A DNA stretch of 64,000 nucleotides from Halichondria panicea (Eukaryota > Porifera > Demospongiae > Suberitida > Halichondriidae): contig NC_087379.1 of the NCBI RefSeq assembly GCF_963675165.1, forward strand, positions 7,160,339-7,224,338, read 5' to 3'. The first letter of the stretch is position 1, and the number at the start of each line of letters is the position of its first letter. The notes beneath the pieces were generated by a model. That model saw nothing but the letters and a program-made list of their open reading frames with translations. It ran no database searches and was not told where the DNA came from. This document shows positions 27,501-42,500 of the stretch, piece by piece. Both the position numbers and the translations under genes were made by a program.

Positions 27501-30500
27501 CTGTTATCCCTATATATCTACTCCTATAATACCACAAACCACAACACTGTACAAACAGTAGGCATGCACACATATAAAAGGATGAGCTAAGACCAACAGA
27601 CTCAGTGGGAAAAACGCTGTGTTCATCTCATTCCGAAACCAGCTCCTATACAATCATGATCTTCTTCAACACTCAAACTATTGCTGTCACCGTTTTCCTC
27701 TTGATGTACTGTGCAGCAGGTAATACATTGTGATTGTATTTATATTACAGCTTAGAGAGCTCTCCATTGCCTCAGGTGTTCTCTCCAGAGGGGTGACGTA
27801 CACGAGGTGGGGCCACAATGCTTGTCCAAGAGTGTCTGGTACATGCAAGGACGATGTACACAGGGAGAATGGCCGGAGCGCACTATAGTCACACAGGAGG
27901 TGGAGCCAACTATCTCTGTCTTCCAAATGACCCCGAGTACCACACCCTCAACACATATTCCTCAAATGTTTACTCTTGGATCTATGGCACAGAATACGAA
28001 TATCCGATTGCTGGTAGTCATGATCACAATGTACCATGTGCTGTTTGCCATGCTACGACAAGGACAGCTAAAATGATGATTCCTGCCAAGACCAGCTGCC
28101 CTCCACGGTGGACAAGAGAGTACTACGGCTATCTACAGAGTGAGGGTAATTTTCCAGGCCGAGAACGCACTGAGTACGTTTGTGTAGACAAAGATCAAGT
28201 CTCTCTTTATGGATCACATGCAGACATTAATGGAGCCGTAATCTATCATGTGAAAGCCGAATGCCACGGGATACAGTGCCCTCCATACAAAACTGCGAAC
28301 AACAGGGTACTTACATGTACCGTATGTACCAACTAAACATACAACAATGTATGAAAACACTGTACAATAGTAATAAGACAAAAATTAATGACTGTGCATG
28401 CATGTAAAGCATAAGGATGTAAACTGTTGCAGAGACTAAAAGAATTGTTGATATAATTTGTTGGAATGTTGAACATGCATGCTAGATATATTGTGTTGGA
28501 TAGAATTAATTAATGCTAACACAGCAGTCAAACATACATCCAAGGTTCCTACGGTAACTGTACTTGTTTGACAACCTTCCAACATGATCTACAACACCAG
28601 TGAAGTACCTAGCTACCCAATACAATCCACACACTATACACCCATGCACACACTAAAGGATTGAGCTGAGGCACAAAGTATCCACTCCTAATCCTAATAA
28701 TACTAATCCACAACACTGTACTATACTGTATAGGCACTCATATAAAAGGGTTTAGCTGACAGACTCATGTGAAAAACGCTGCATATACCTCCTTCCGAAA
28801 CCATAAGTTCGAGTTTCTACAATCATAAAGTTGTTTATTGTTCAAACTATTGCAGTCACAGTTTTCCTCTTGACGAATCGTATGGTCCCAGCCAATAATG
28901 GCCAGTCACTAGCTGATCTCCTCCGCTCCTTAATCCAAGACGAGGGGAGTGCTCAGTTGATGCAGACGGCCATTGTGGAAAGCATTGATGGCCATGCACA
29001 AAGCTTCAGTCTAAACATTGTTGGCTGTGACACCATCAGCAGTACAGTTCGTAGCAAACTGAGCAGCTATCTGGAGGAAGTCTTTCCCGGTAGAGGCATC
29101 ACCATCTCATGTGCAGCAGGTAAGATATTGTGATTGTACTTATATTATAGCTTAGAGAGCCCTCCATTGCCTCAGGTGTTGTCTCCGGAGGGGTGACGTA
29201 CACGAGGTGGGGCCACAATGCTTGTCCGAGTGTGCCTGGTACACAGATGCTGTACACTGGGAGAATGAGCGGAGTGTTTTATAATCAAAAAGGGGGTGGA
29301 GCCAACTATCTCTGTCTTCCAAACAACCCCGAGTACAACACTCTCAACACGTATTCCCCAAATCTTTACTCCGAGATTTATGGCACAGAATACACAGCTC
29401 CAATTGCTGGTAGTCAAGATCACAATGTACCGTGTGCTGTTTGCCATGCTACGACAAGAGCAGCTAAAGTGATGATTCCTGCCAAGACCAGCTGCCCTCC
29501 AAACTGGACAAGAGAGTACTACGGCTATCTACAGAGTGAAACTATTAGAAGCGACTGTCAACGCACTGAGTATGTTTGTGTGGACAAAGATCAAGTATCT
29601 CTTTATGGATCACATGCAGACATCAATGGAGCCATACTTTATCATGTGAGAGCCACATGCATCGGGATACAGTGCCCTCCATACAATGCAAACGACGTAC
29701 TGACATGTACCGTATGTACCAAGTAAGCATCCAACAAATATGAAAACACTGTAGTATAGTTACAAACTATATAATTATAAGGAATAAGGATTGTTGAACA
29801 CATATTAACGTATATATAATATTAATTTTGTGTAAGATAGAATTAATATGATGTTGACTGCAATACTGTATGGTCTAGCTGGCAGTGAACTGAATGACTA
29901 AACTAAAATTGAGTCAAAAATACTCTACACAACAATGATGTACATCATGTGATGCTTAATGACTATATACACCTGCCATGCACACATGCAGAGGGACACA
30001 ATCTCAAGAGTAGAATACCAACACATACGTGCATGCATGTACCTTCCTACATTAAATACAAGGTTCCTACAGTAACTGTGTTACCTGACAACCTTCCTAC
30101 ATGATCTACAACACCAGTGAAGTACTAATATTAAATACACTACGCACAAAATAAAGGGTTGAGCTGAGGCAAAAACAGGATACCTTTATAATAATTATTA
30201 TACAGTCTATTATTATACTATACTATAATAAACATTGTACATACAATAGGCACTCATATAAAAGGTTGAGCTGAGACACACAGACTCAGCGTGACAAATA
30301 TTGCGTTTCATCTCATCATTCTAAAACCAAAGGTTCAAGCTTCTAAAATCATGAAGTTCTTCATAGTTCAAACTATTGCTGTCACGGTTTTCCTCTTGAC
30401 AAATAGTATGGTCCCAGCAAATGGTGGCCAGTCGCTAGCTGACCTCCTCCGCTCCTTAATACAAGACGAGGAGAGTGCTCAGTTGATGCAGACAGCCATC

Positions 30501-33500
30501 GTGAAAAGCATCGATAGCCGTGCACAAAGCTTCAGTCTAAACATTGTTGGCTGTGACACCATCAGCAGTACAGTTCGTAGTAAACTGAACAACTATCTGG
30601 AGGAAGTGTTCCCCGGTAGAGGCATCACCATCTCATGTGCAGCAGGTAAGATATTGTGATTGTACTTATACTATACAGCTTAGAGAGCTCTCCATTGCCT
30701 CAGGTGTTCTCTCCGGAGGGGTGACGTACACGAGGTGGGGCCACAATGCTTGCCCAAGTGTGCCTGGTACACAGATGCTGTACAGTGGGAGAATGAGCGG
30801 AGTATTTTATAATAAAAAAGGAGGTGGAGCCAACTTTCTCTGTCTTCCAAATGACCCCGAGTACAACACTCTCAACACATACTCCCAATATTATCACTCC
30901 CAGATTTCCGGCACAGAATATGAATTTCCAATTGCTGGTAGCCATGACCACAATGTACCATGTGCTGTTTGCCATGCTACGACAAGGACAGCTAAAGTGA
31001 TGATTCCTGCCAAGACCAGCTGCCCTCCAAGCTGGACTAGAGAGTACTACGGCTATCTACAGAGTGAGGCTAATCTCGGAGACCGTCAACCCTCTGAGTT
31101 TGTTTGTGTGGACAAAGCTCAAGTTTCTCTTTATGGATCACATGCAAACATCAATGGAGCCGTAATATATCATGTGAGAGCAGCATGCCACGGGATACAA
31201 TGCCCTCCGTACAATGCAAACGACGTATTGACATGTACCGTATGTACCAAGTAAACATCCAACAATTATATACACTCTGTAAGTACTACAGTGTGAGTAA
31301 AAAAATTAAATGATTATATAATTATGGAGACTATATAGGATGTATGTTGGAAGGTTAATTGAACACATGCTAGAGTATTAGTGTAGGATTAATAATGACG
31401 ATTGTACATGTTGAATACGATAATATTATATATTCACAGCTGTCAAACAAAATGTATGCGCAATAGTACCAGTTACACTATATATACAGTCACACAGTAT
31501 GACCAGTACACTAAGGCCATAGCTACATAGTACAGACTCACACAATCTGAACAGTAAGAATACCAATAAGTATACATGACATTGTACCTTCCTATATTAA
31601 TTATTCAATACAAGGTTCCTACGGTATAACCGTACTTGCTTGACAACCTTCCTACATGATCTACAACACCATGAATATTAATACACTACCCACACATTAA
31701 AGAGTTGAGCTGAGGCAAAACAGTATATTATATATACCTATATAATACTCCACTAAATACAATCCACAACACTGCATGCATGCACACATATAAAAGGGAC
31801 CAACTGGTTTAGTGTGACAAATTGCATTCATCTCATTTTGTTCAAGCTTCTACAATCATGACGTTCTTCATTGTTCAAACTATTGCTGTCACGGTTTTCC
31901 TCTTGACGAATCGTATGGTCCCAGCCAATGGTGGCCAGTCGCTAGCTGACCTCCTCCACTCCTTAATCCAAGACGAGGGGAGTGCTCAGTTGATGCAGAC
32001 AGCCATTGTGGAAAGCATTGATGGCCGTGCACAAAGCTTTAGTCTAAACATTGTTGGCTGTGACACCATCAGCAGTACAATTCGTAGCAAACTGAGCAAC
32101 TATCTGAAGGAAGTCTTCCCCGGTAGAGGCATAACTATCTCATGTGCACTATAATCAAAAAGGAGGGGGAGCCAACTATCTCTGTCTTCCTACTAACCCT
32201 GAGTACAACACCCTCAACACATACTCTCCACACTATTACTCAAAAATTTCCGGCACAGAATACGAACATCCGATTGCTGGTAGCCACAACCATAATGTAC
32301 GTACCATGTGCTGTTTGCCATGCTACAACAAGGACAGCTAAAATGATGATTCCTGCCAAGACCAGCTGCCCTCCAAGCTGGACAAGAGAGTACTACGGCT
32401 ATCTACAGAGTGACGCCGTTTGGCCTGATCGTCAACGCACTGAGTACGTTTGTGTGGACAAAGATCAAGTATCTCTTTATGGATCACATGCAAATATTGA
32501 TGGAGCCACATTATATCATGTGAGAGCCACATGTACCGGGATACAGTGCCCTCCATACAATGCAAACGACGTACTGACATGTACCGTATGTACCAACTAA
32601 ACATCCAACAAGTATGGAGTATAATATACTTACAAACAGTAATGAGTATAATTATTATAAGAACAGTAAGGATATAAATTTTAATGTTGAACATATGCAT
32701 GGTATATATGCATGCGGTATATTAATTTGTGTAGGATATTAGAATTAAGTTCAAGAATATATCTGTTGAATATACATGCTATGGTATTATTGCTGTGAGT
32801 TTGGTTTACACAACAATGATGATGCATGCACATTGATGCTTAATGGCGTTATGCGTACTTTACCTATACACAGAGGGACACAATCTCAACAGTAGAATAC
32901 CAACACATATACGTGTATGTACCTTCCTACATTGAATACAAGGTTCCTACGGTAACTGTACTTGTTTGACAACCTTCCTACATGATCTACAACACCAGTG
33001 AAGTACCTAGCTACCCAATACAATCCAAACACTACACCCACGCACACACTAAAGGATTGAGCGGAGGCACAACCGTATCTACTCCTAATCCTAATAATAC
33101 TAATCCACAACACTGTACATACAATAGGCACTCATATAAAAGGGTTGAGCTGAGACCCAACTGACTTGTGTGAAAAACGCTGCATATACATCTCATTCCG
33201 AAACCAAAGATTCAAGCTTCTGCAATCATGAAGTTTTTCATTGTTCAAACCATTGCTGTCACGGTTTTCCTCTTGATGAATCGTATGGTCCCAGCCAATG
33301 GTGGCCAGTCACTAGCTGACCTCCTCCACTCCTTAATCCAAGACGAGGGGAGTGCTCAGTTGATGCAGACAGCCATTGTGGAAAGCATTGATGGCCGTGC
33401 ACAAAGCTTCAGTCTAAACATTGTTGGCTGCATGTGACACCATCAGCAGTACAGTTCGTGGTAAACTGAGCAACTATCTGGAGGAAGTGTTCTCTGGTAG

Positions 33501-36500
33501 AGGCATCACCATCTCATGTGCAGCAGGTAAGATACTGCATGTGATTGTATATGTATATTACAGCTTAGAGAGCCCTCCATTGCCTCAGGCGTTCTCTCCG
33601 GAGGGGTGACGTACACGAGGTGGGGCCACAATGCTTGTCCAAGTATGTCTGGTACACAGATGCTGTACACTGGGAGAATGGCCGGAGTGTTTCATAATCA
33701 AAAAGGAGGTGGAGCCAACTTTCTCTGTCTTCCAAACAACCCAGAGTACCACACCCTCAACACAAATCGCCCAAAAGATTATTCCCAGATTTCCGGCACA
33801 GAATACGAATATCCAATTGCTGGTAGTCATGACCACAATGTACCGGGTGCTGTTTGCCATGCTACGACAAGAGCAGCTAAAGTGATGATTCCTGCTAAGA
33901 CCAGCTGCCCTCCAAACTGGACAAGAGAGTACTACGGCTATCTACAGAGTGAAAATAATGCAAGCAACCGTCAACGCACTGAGTACGTTTGTGTGGACAA
34001 AGCTCAAGTATCTCTTTATGGATCACATGCAAATATCAATGGAGCCGTAATATATCATGTGAGAGCCACATGCACCGGGATACAGTGCCCTCCATACAAT
34101 GCAAACGACGTACTGACATGTACCGTATGTACCAACTAAACATCCAACAATTATGAAAACACTGGAGTACTTACAAACTATGAGAATTATAAATTGGAAT
34201 GTTGAACACATTTTAACGTATAATTATATATGTGGAATTAATGTTGTGTAGGATAGAATCAATGGAATCTACTATGATGTTAAATACATATTATGGTCTT
34301 GCATTGAACTGAATGCCTAAACTAACAGTCTCTGAAATTGAGAACAAGTCAAACACACTCTACACAACAATGATAATGCACACGTGATGCTTAATGACTC
34401 CACCTGCCACACAGAGGGACACAATCTCAACACAGTAGAATACCAACACATACGTGCATGTATATACCTTCCTACATTGAATACAAGGTTCCTATGGTAA
34501 CTGTGTTGCTCGACAACCTTCCTACATGATCTACAACACCAGTCAAGTACGTACCTTGCTATAATATTAAATGCACTACCCACACATTAATGGGTTGAGC
34601 TGAGGTACATGCAACAGAACACCTACACTCTATAATTATTAATTAATATTAACTATAATAATACTATAATATTAGACAACACTATATATGCGTACGCATA
34701 AAAGGGTTGAGATGAGACACACAGACTCAGTTTCATCTCATTCTGAAACCAAAAGTTCTACAATCATGAAGTTCTTCATTGTTCAAACTATTGCTGTCAC
34801 GGTTTTCCTCCTGACTAATCGTATGGTCCCAGCCAATGGTGGCCAGTCGCTAGCTGACCTCCTCCGCTCCTTAATCCAAGACGAGGGGAGTGCTCAGTTG
34901 ATGCAGACAGCCATTGTGGAAAGCATTGATGGCCGTGCACAAAGCTTCAGTCTAAACATTGTTGGCTGTGACACCGTCAGCAGTACAGTTCGTAGCAAAC
35001 TGAGCAACTATCTGGAGGGAGTCTTCCCCGGTAGAGGCATCACCATCTCATGTGCAGCAGGTAAGATATTGTGATTGTACTTACTTATATTACAGCTTAG
35101 AGAGCCCTCTATTGCCTCAGGTGTTCTCTCCGGAGGGGTGACGTACACGAGGTGGGGCCACAATGCTTGTCCAAGTGTGTCTGGTACAAAGATGCTGTAC
35201 ACTGGGAGAATGAGCGGAGTATTTTACAATAGAAAAGGAGGTGGAGCCAACTTTCTCTGTCTTCCAAACAACCCAGAGTACCACACCCTCAACACAAATC
35301 GCCCAACATATTATTCCCTGATTTCCGGCACAGAATACGAATCTCCAATTGCTGGTAGTCATGACCACAATGTACCGTGTGCTGTTTGCCATGCTACGAC
35401 AAGAGCAGCTAAAGTAATGATTCCTGCCAAGACCAGCTGCCCTCCAAACTGGACAAGAGAGTACTACGGCTATCTAGAGAGCGAGGGTAATTGGAACGAT
35501 CGTCAACGCACTGAGTACGTTTGTGTGGACAAAGCTCAAGTATCTCTTTATGGATCACATGCAAATATCAATGGAGCCGTAATATATCATGTGAGAGCCA
35601 CATGCACCGGGATACAGTGCCCTCCATACAATGCAAACGACGTACTGACATGTACCGTATGTACCAACTAAACATCAAACAATTATGAAAACACTGGAGT
35701 ACTTACAAACTATGAGAATTATAAATTGGAATGTTGAACACATTTTAACGTATAATTATATATGTGGTATTAATGTTGTGTAGGATAGAATCAATGGAAT
35801 CTACAATACATGTACATATGGTCTTGCATTGAACTGAATGACTAAACTAACAGTCTCAGAAATTGAGAACAAGTCAAACACACTACACAACAATGATAAT
35901 GCACACATGTGATGCTTAATGACTCCACCTGCCACACAGAGGGACACAATCTCAACAGTAGAATACCAACACACACATACGTGCATGTACCTTCCTACAT
36001 TGAATACAAAGTTCCTACGGTAACTGTACTTGCTTGACAACCTTCCTACAGGATCCACAACACCAGTCAAGTACGTACCTTGCTAATATTAAATGCACTA
36101 CCCACACATTAAAGGGTTGAGCTGAGGTACATGCAACAGAACACCTACACTCTATAATTATTAATTAATATTAACTATAATAATACTATAATATTAGACA
36201 ACACTATAATTATATGCGTACGCATAAAAGGGTTGAGATGAGACACACAGACTCAGTTTCATCTCATTCTGAAACCAAAATTTCTACAATCATGAAGTTC
36301 TTCATTGTTCAAGCTGTTGCTGTCACGGTTTTCCTCTTAACGAATCGTATGGTCCCAGCCAATGGTGGCCAGTCGCTAGCTGACCTCCTCCGCTCCTTAA
36401 TCCAAGACGAGGGGAGTGCTCAGTTGATGCAGACAGCCATTGTGGAAAGCATTGATGGCCGTGCACAAAGCTTCAGTCTAAACATGGTTGGCTGTGACAC

Positions 36501-39500
36501 CATCAGCAGTACAGTTCGTAGTAAACTGAGCAACTATCTGGAGGAAGTGTTCCCCGGTAGAGGCATCACCATTTCATGTGCAGCAGGTATGATATTGTGA
36601 TTGTACTTATATTACAGCTTAGAGAGCCCTCCATTGCCTCAGGTGTTCTCTCCGGAGGGGTGACATACACGAGGTGGGGCCACAATGGTTGTCCGAGTGT
36701 GTCTGGTACACAGATGCTGTACACTGGGAGAATGACAGGAGTGTTTTATAATCAAAAAGGGGGTGGAGCCAACTATCTCTGTCTTCCAAACAACTCCGAG
36801 TACAACACTCTCAACACGTATTTCCCAAATATTTACTCCCAGATTTATGGCACAGAATACACAGCTCCAATTGTTGGTAGTCAAGATCACAATGTACTGT
36901 GTGCTGTTTGCCATGCTACGACAAGAGCAGCTAAAGTGATGATTCCTGCCAGGACCAGCTGCCCTCCAAACTGGAAAAGAGAGTACTACGGCTATCTACA
37001 GAGTGAAGCTAATGCAAGCGACCGTCAACGCACTGTGTGGATAAAGAGCAAGTTTCTCTTTATGGGTCACATGCAGACATCAATGGAGCCGTAATCTATC
37101 ATGTGAAAGCCACATGCCACGGGATACAGTGCCCTCCATACAATGCAAACGACGTACTGACATGTACCGTATGTACCAACTAAACATCCAACAATTATGA
37201 AAACACTGGAGTACTTACAAACTAAGAAAATAAGGATGTAAACTGGAATGTTGAACACGTTATATATATATATATGATTAACTTAGTTGATCAATATAGA
37301 GTTAATGGGGATGTTGAATACATGTTAATGATAACTTAGCATGGTCTTGCAGTGACTTAACGAGTCTAACAGTGTCAAAAAAATTCTTATGCACACTACA
37401 AAACAATAATGATGCACATCATGTGATGCTTAATAACTACACCTGCCACACAGAGGGACACAATCTCAACACATAATTATGTTATAGTTGTGACACATGC
37501 ACGTGTGCCACATTGGATATATTGGCTCAGTAGTGACTTAGGCCCGAGGGCCGCAGGCCTCGAGGGCAAAGGCACTACTGAGCCAACTAGAGCACTAAAG
37601 TGCAAACCCTCGGCTGGTGACATGATTATGAAGAAACCAGAAATATAATGCAGTGCATATAGTGATGTTGTTATCATGTATGACTTGCACAGCAACTCAG
37701 GAGCAATCAAACTAAACCAGACTGGAGGCATGCTGAAACATTTGAGAACAGGATAGATATATGCACTGTGGATTAGGATCACAGTAAAGAAGCCTGGAGT
37801 CTCAGAGAAGTATGGCTCCAGGTTCTGCATGGAGTAGGCTCCAGGTTCTGCATGGAGTAGGATCCCAGTCAGCAGCAGGAGCTATAATTCAAGCTTCTAC
37901 TTTAGTGACCCTGTTCCTTGTTCCTAGTAATTATACAGCTTTCTACTTTAGTGACCCTGTTCCATTGTTCTTGGTACAGAATCACTTCAGTTATAAGTAA
38001 CGCATGTGCAAGTTCTGTTCAAGCTACATTTGCTCGCTTTTATTAGACAAAGAAGCTTTAACACCGATAGCTGCCACTATCAAAAGTACTAACTTGTTGT
38101 GTGGAGGCTACTCGTGCTGTAAACGCAGTGCTAGAACATCCAGGTAAGCAGACCTAGTCACAAGCTTATTCAAGCTTCTTAGCTTTTGCTCGAAAAAGAA
38201 GCTTTAACATCATAATCTGCCTCTATTTAAACCAAGATATTGTTATGTGAAGGCTACCTATGCTGCAAACGCAGCGCTATGGCATCCAGGTGAGTAGATA
38301 TACTCATGACAAACAGACAAACAAACAAACAAACAAACAAACCAACAGACTACTATACCCGTGGCCGCCCACGCGCGCCTCGGGTAATAATTATATCCAA
38401 TGTGCGCACAAGTGAGCTGTGTAACAACTGCATTCCTTGTGCATTCCTTTCCGTGTACACATCACTCCTTTTATAGGACAACTAGTTTCAACTACTTGTG
38501 GTGGCTGTGGAATGCACCAGACGCATGAAAAACGTTATCTGCCTACCACTGAATCTGTTTAACAGTGTTATACTATAAAAGGGACCGTTTCAGGTTACTG
38601 GGTGGACGGTGGGCTTTAGGTAACTTCAGCCATACTGTGCCAGTATCTAGATAGTGGCACAGTTCAAGGCTTGACCTGTGCCATATGGCAGATATTGGCA
38701 CAGTGTTTCCTTTGATCTGCCCACTCAAAATAAAATGCAACAAGTGCATGTATACCTTCCTACATTTCATACAAGGTTCCTACGGTAACTGTACTTGTTT
38801 GACAACCTTCCTACATGATCTACAACACCAGTGAAGCACCTATAGCCTCCCTAATATTAAACACACTACCTACAAAATAAAGGGTTGAGCTGAGGTACAA
38901 CAGGATTCCTACTCTACTAATAATTAATACCACAACACATACAGTACGTACACATAAAAAGGCTGAGATGAGACACACATGCATACTCAGTTTCATCTCA
39001 TTCTTAAACCAAAAGTTCTACAATCATGAAGTTGTTCATAGTTCAAACTATTGCTGTCACAGTTTTCCTCTTGACGAATTGTATGGTCCCAGCCAATGGT
39101 GGCCAGTCGCTAGCTGACCTCCTCCGCTCCTTAATCCAAGACGAGGGGAGTGCTCAGTTGATGCAGACAGCCATCGTGGAGAGCATCGATGGCCGTGCAC
39201 AAAGCTTCAGTCTAAACATTGTTGGCTGTGACACCATCAGCAGTACAGTTCGTAGTAAACTGAGCAACTATCTGGAGGAAGTGTTTCCCGGTAGAGGCGT
39301 CACCATCTCATGTGCAGCAGGTAAGACATTGTGCTTGCTTATTACTGCTTAGAGAGCTCTCCGTTGCCTCAGGTGTTCTCTCCGGAGGGGTGACATACAC
39401 GAGGTGGGGCCACAATGCTTGTCCAAGTGTGTCTGGTACACAGATGCTGTACACTGGGAGAATGAGCGGAGTATTTTTTTTCAAAAAAAGGAGGGGGAGC

Positions 39501-42500
39501 CAACTTTCTCTGTCTTCCAAACAACCCCGAGTACAGCACCCTCAACACAAATTCTCCACAATATTACTCCAAGATATACGGTACAGAATATGAACGTCCA
39601 ATTGCTGGTAGTCATGACCACAATGTACCATGTGCTGTTTGTCATGCTACGACAAGAGCAGTTAAAGTGATGATTCCTGCCAGGACCAGCTGCCTTCCAA
39701 ACTGGACAAGAGAGTACTACGGCTTCTACAGAGTGAAAACAATTTCGGAGACCATCAACCCTCTGAGTTTGTTTGTGTGGATAAAGAGCAAATTTCTCTT
39801 TATGGATCATATGCAAACATCAATGGAGCCGTAATCTATTATGTGAAAGCCACATGCCACGGGATACAGTGCCCTCCATACAATTCAAACGACGTACTGA
39901 CATGTACCGTATGTACCAATTAAACATCCAACAAATGAAAACACTGTTAAAGTATATAGGATTTAGAAACAGTAGTTGTGTAGAATAATATAGAACGTAA
40001 ATTGAAATGTTGAACACATTCTACATGTACATGTGTAGGATAGATTACTGAATGAATACATACATGCTATCATGGTCTTGCAGTGAAATTATTGTATGAA
40101 ACAGAAATCAAACACAGATCATATACACTGCACAACAATGATGATGCACATCATGTGATGCTTTAAGCTTTAATGACTACACCTGCCACACAGAGGGACA
40201 CAATCTCAACAGTAGAATACCAACACATACGTGCATGTACCTTCCTACATTAAATACAAGGTTCCTACAGTAACTGTGTTACCTGACAACCTTCCTACAT
40301 GATCTACAACACCAGTGAAGTACTAATATTAACTACGCACAAAATAATGGGTTGAGCTGAGGCAAAAACAGGATACCTTTATAATTATCTATAATCTTAT
40401 TAATACTAACAATACTATAACAATAATATTAAATATTGTACATACAATAATAGGCACTCATATAAAAGGTTGAGCTGAGACACACAGACTCAGCGTGACA
40501 AATATTGCGTTTCATCTCATCATTCTGAAACCAAAAGTTCTACAATCATGAAGTTTTTCGTAGTTCAAGCTATTGCTGTCACGGTTTTCCTTTTGACAAA
40601 TCGTATGGTCCCAGCCAATGGTGGCCAGTCGCTAGCTGACCTCCTCCACTCCTTAATACAAGACGAGGGGAGTGCTCAGTTGATGCAGACAGCCATTGTG
40701 GAAAGCATCGATGGCCGTGCACAAAGCTTCAGTTTAAACATTGTTGGCTGTGACACCATCAGCAGTACAGTTCGTAGCAAACTGAGCAACTATCTGAAGG
40801 GAGTATTCCCCGGTAGAGGCATCACCATCTCATGTGCAGCAGGTAAGATATTGTGATTGTACTTATATTACAGCTAAGAGAGCTCTCCATTGCCTCAGGT
40901 GTTCTCTCCGGAGGGGTGACGTACACGAGGTGGGGCCACAATGCTTGTCCAAGTGTGCCTGGTACACAGATGCTGTACACTGGGAGAATGAGTGGAGCAT
41001 TTTTTAATCACAAAGGAGGTGGAGCCAACTATCTCTGTCTTCCAAATGACCCCCAGTACAGCACCCTCAACACAAATCGCCCACCATATTACTCCACAAT
41101 TTATGGCACAGAATACAAATATCCAAATGCTGGTAGTAATAACCACAATGTACCTTGTGCTGTTTGCCATGCTACGACAAGGACAGCTAAATTGATGATT
41201 CCTGCCAAGACCAGCTGCCCTCCAAACTGGACAAGAGAGTACTACGGCTATCTACAGAGCGAGGGTAATTATGGAGATCGCCAACGCACTGAGTACGTTT
41301 GTGTGGACAAAGCTCAAGTCTCTCTTTATGGATCACATGCGCACATCAATGGAGCACTACTGTATCATGTGAGAGTCGAATGCCACGGGATACAGTGCCC
41401 TCCATACAATGCAAACGACGTACTGACATGTACCGTATGTACCAAGTAAACATCCAACAATTATACACTGTAGTATACTTACAAACTATGAGAGTAAGGA
41501 AATTAAATGATTACGGAGACTAGGATGTATGTTGGAAGGTTGAACACATGCTAGAGTACATTAGTGTAGTATTATGGACTTAATAATGACGATTGTATGT
41601 TGAATACTAAAATTATATTCACAGCAGTCAAAAAATTGCATGCGCAACAGTATATACCAGTTACACTATATATACAGTCACACAGTATGACCAGTACACT
41701 AAGGCCATAGCTACATAGTACAGACTCACACAATCTGAACAGTAAGAATACCAATAAGTACATGACATTGTACCTTCCTATATTAATATTATTATACATT
41801 CAATACAAAGTTCCTACGATATAACTGTACTTGCTTGACAACCTTCCTACATGATCTACAACACCATGAATATTAAATACACTACCCACACATTAAAGAG
41901 TTGAGCTGAGGCAAAACAGTATATTATATACCTATATAATACTCCACTAAATACAATCAACAACACTGCATGCATGCACACATACAACAATTGGCTTAGT
42001 GTGACAAATTGCGTTCATCTCATTTTGAAACCAAAAGTTCAAGCTTCTACAATCATGGAGTTCTTCATCGTTCAAACTATTGCTGTCACGGTTTTCCTCT
42101 TGACGAATCGTATGGTCCCAGCCAATGGTGGCCAGTCGCTAGCTGACCTCCTCCACTCCTTAATCCAAGACGAGGGGAGTGCTCAGTTGATGCAGACAGC
42201 CATTGTGGACAGCATTGATGGCCGTGCACAAAGCTTTAGTCTAAACATTGTTGGCTGTGACACCATCAGCAGTACAATTCGTAGCAAACTGAGCAACTAT
42301 CTGAAGGAAGTCTTCCCCGGTAGAGGCATCACCATCTCATGTGCACTATAATCAAAAAGGAGGTGGAGCCAACTATCTCTGTCTTCCTACTAACCCTGAG
42401 TACAACACCCTCAACACATACTCTCCACACTATTACTCAAAAATTTCCGGCACAGAATACGAACATCCGATTGCTGGTAGCCACAACCATAATGTACGTA

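Noticed and set aside
32142-32600. Independent 152-codon gene starting at 32142 (and its twin at 42339)
   Set aside because: It begins in the out-of-frame part of pseudogene copies 9 and 15 and only falls into the family frame after the GTAC duplication.
25032-41170. Recurrent minus-strand open frames of about 91 codons (for example at 25032-25307, 30700-30975, 40895-41170) with similar proteins
   Set aside because: They lie antisense to the most conserved part of exon 2. Their similarity follows from conservation of the plus-strand protein, and they lack promoters or family resemblance.
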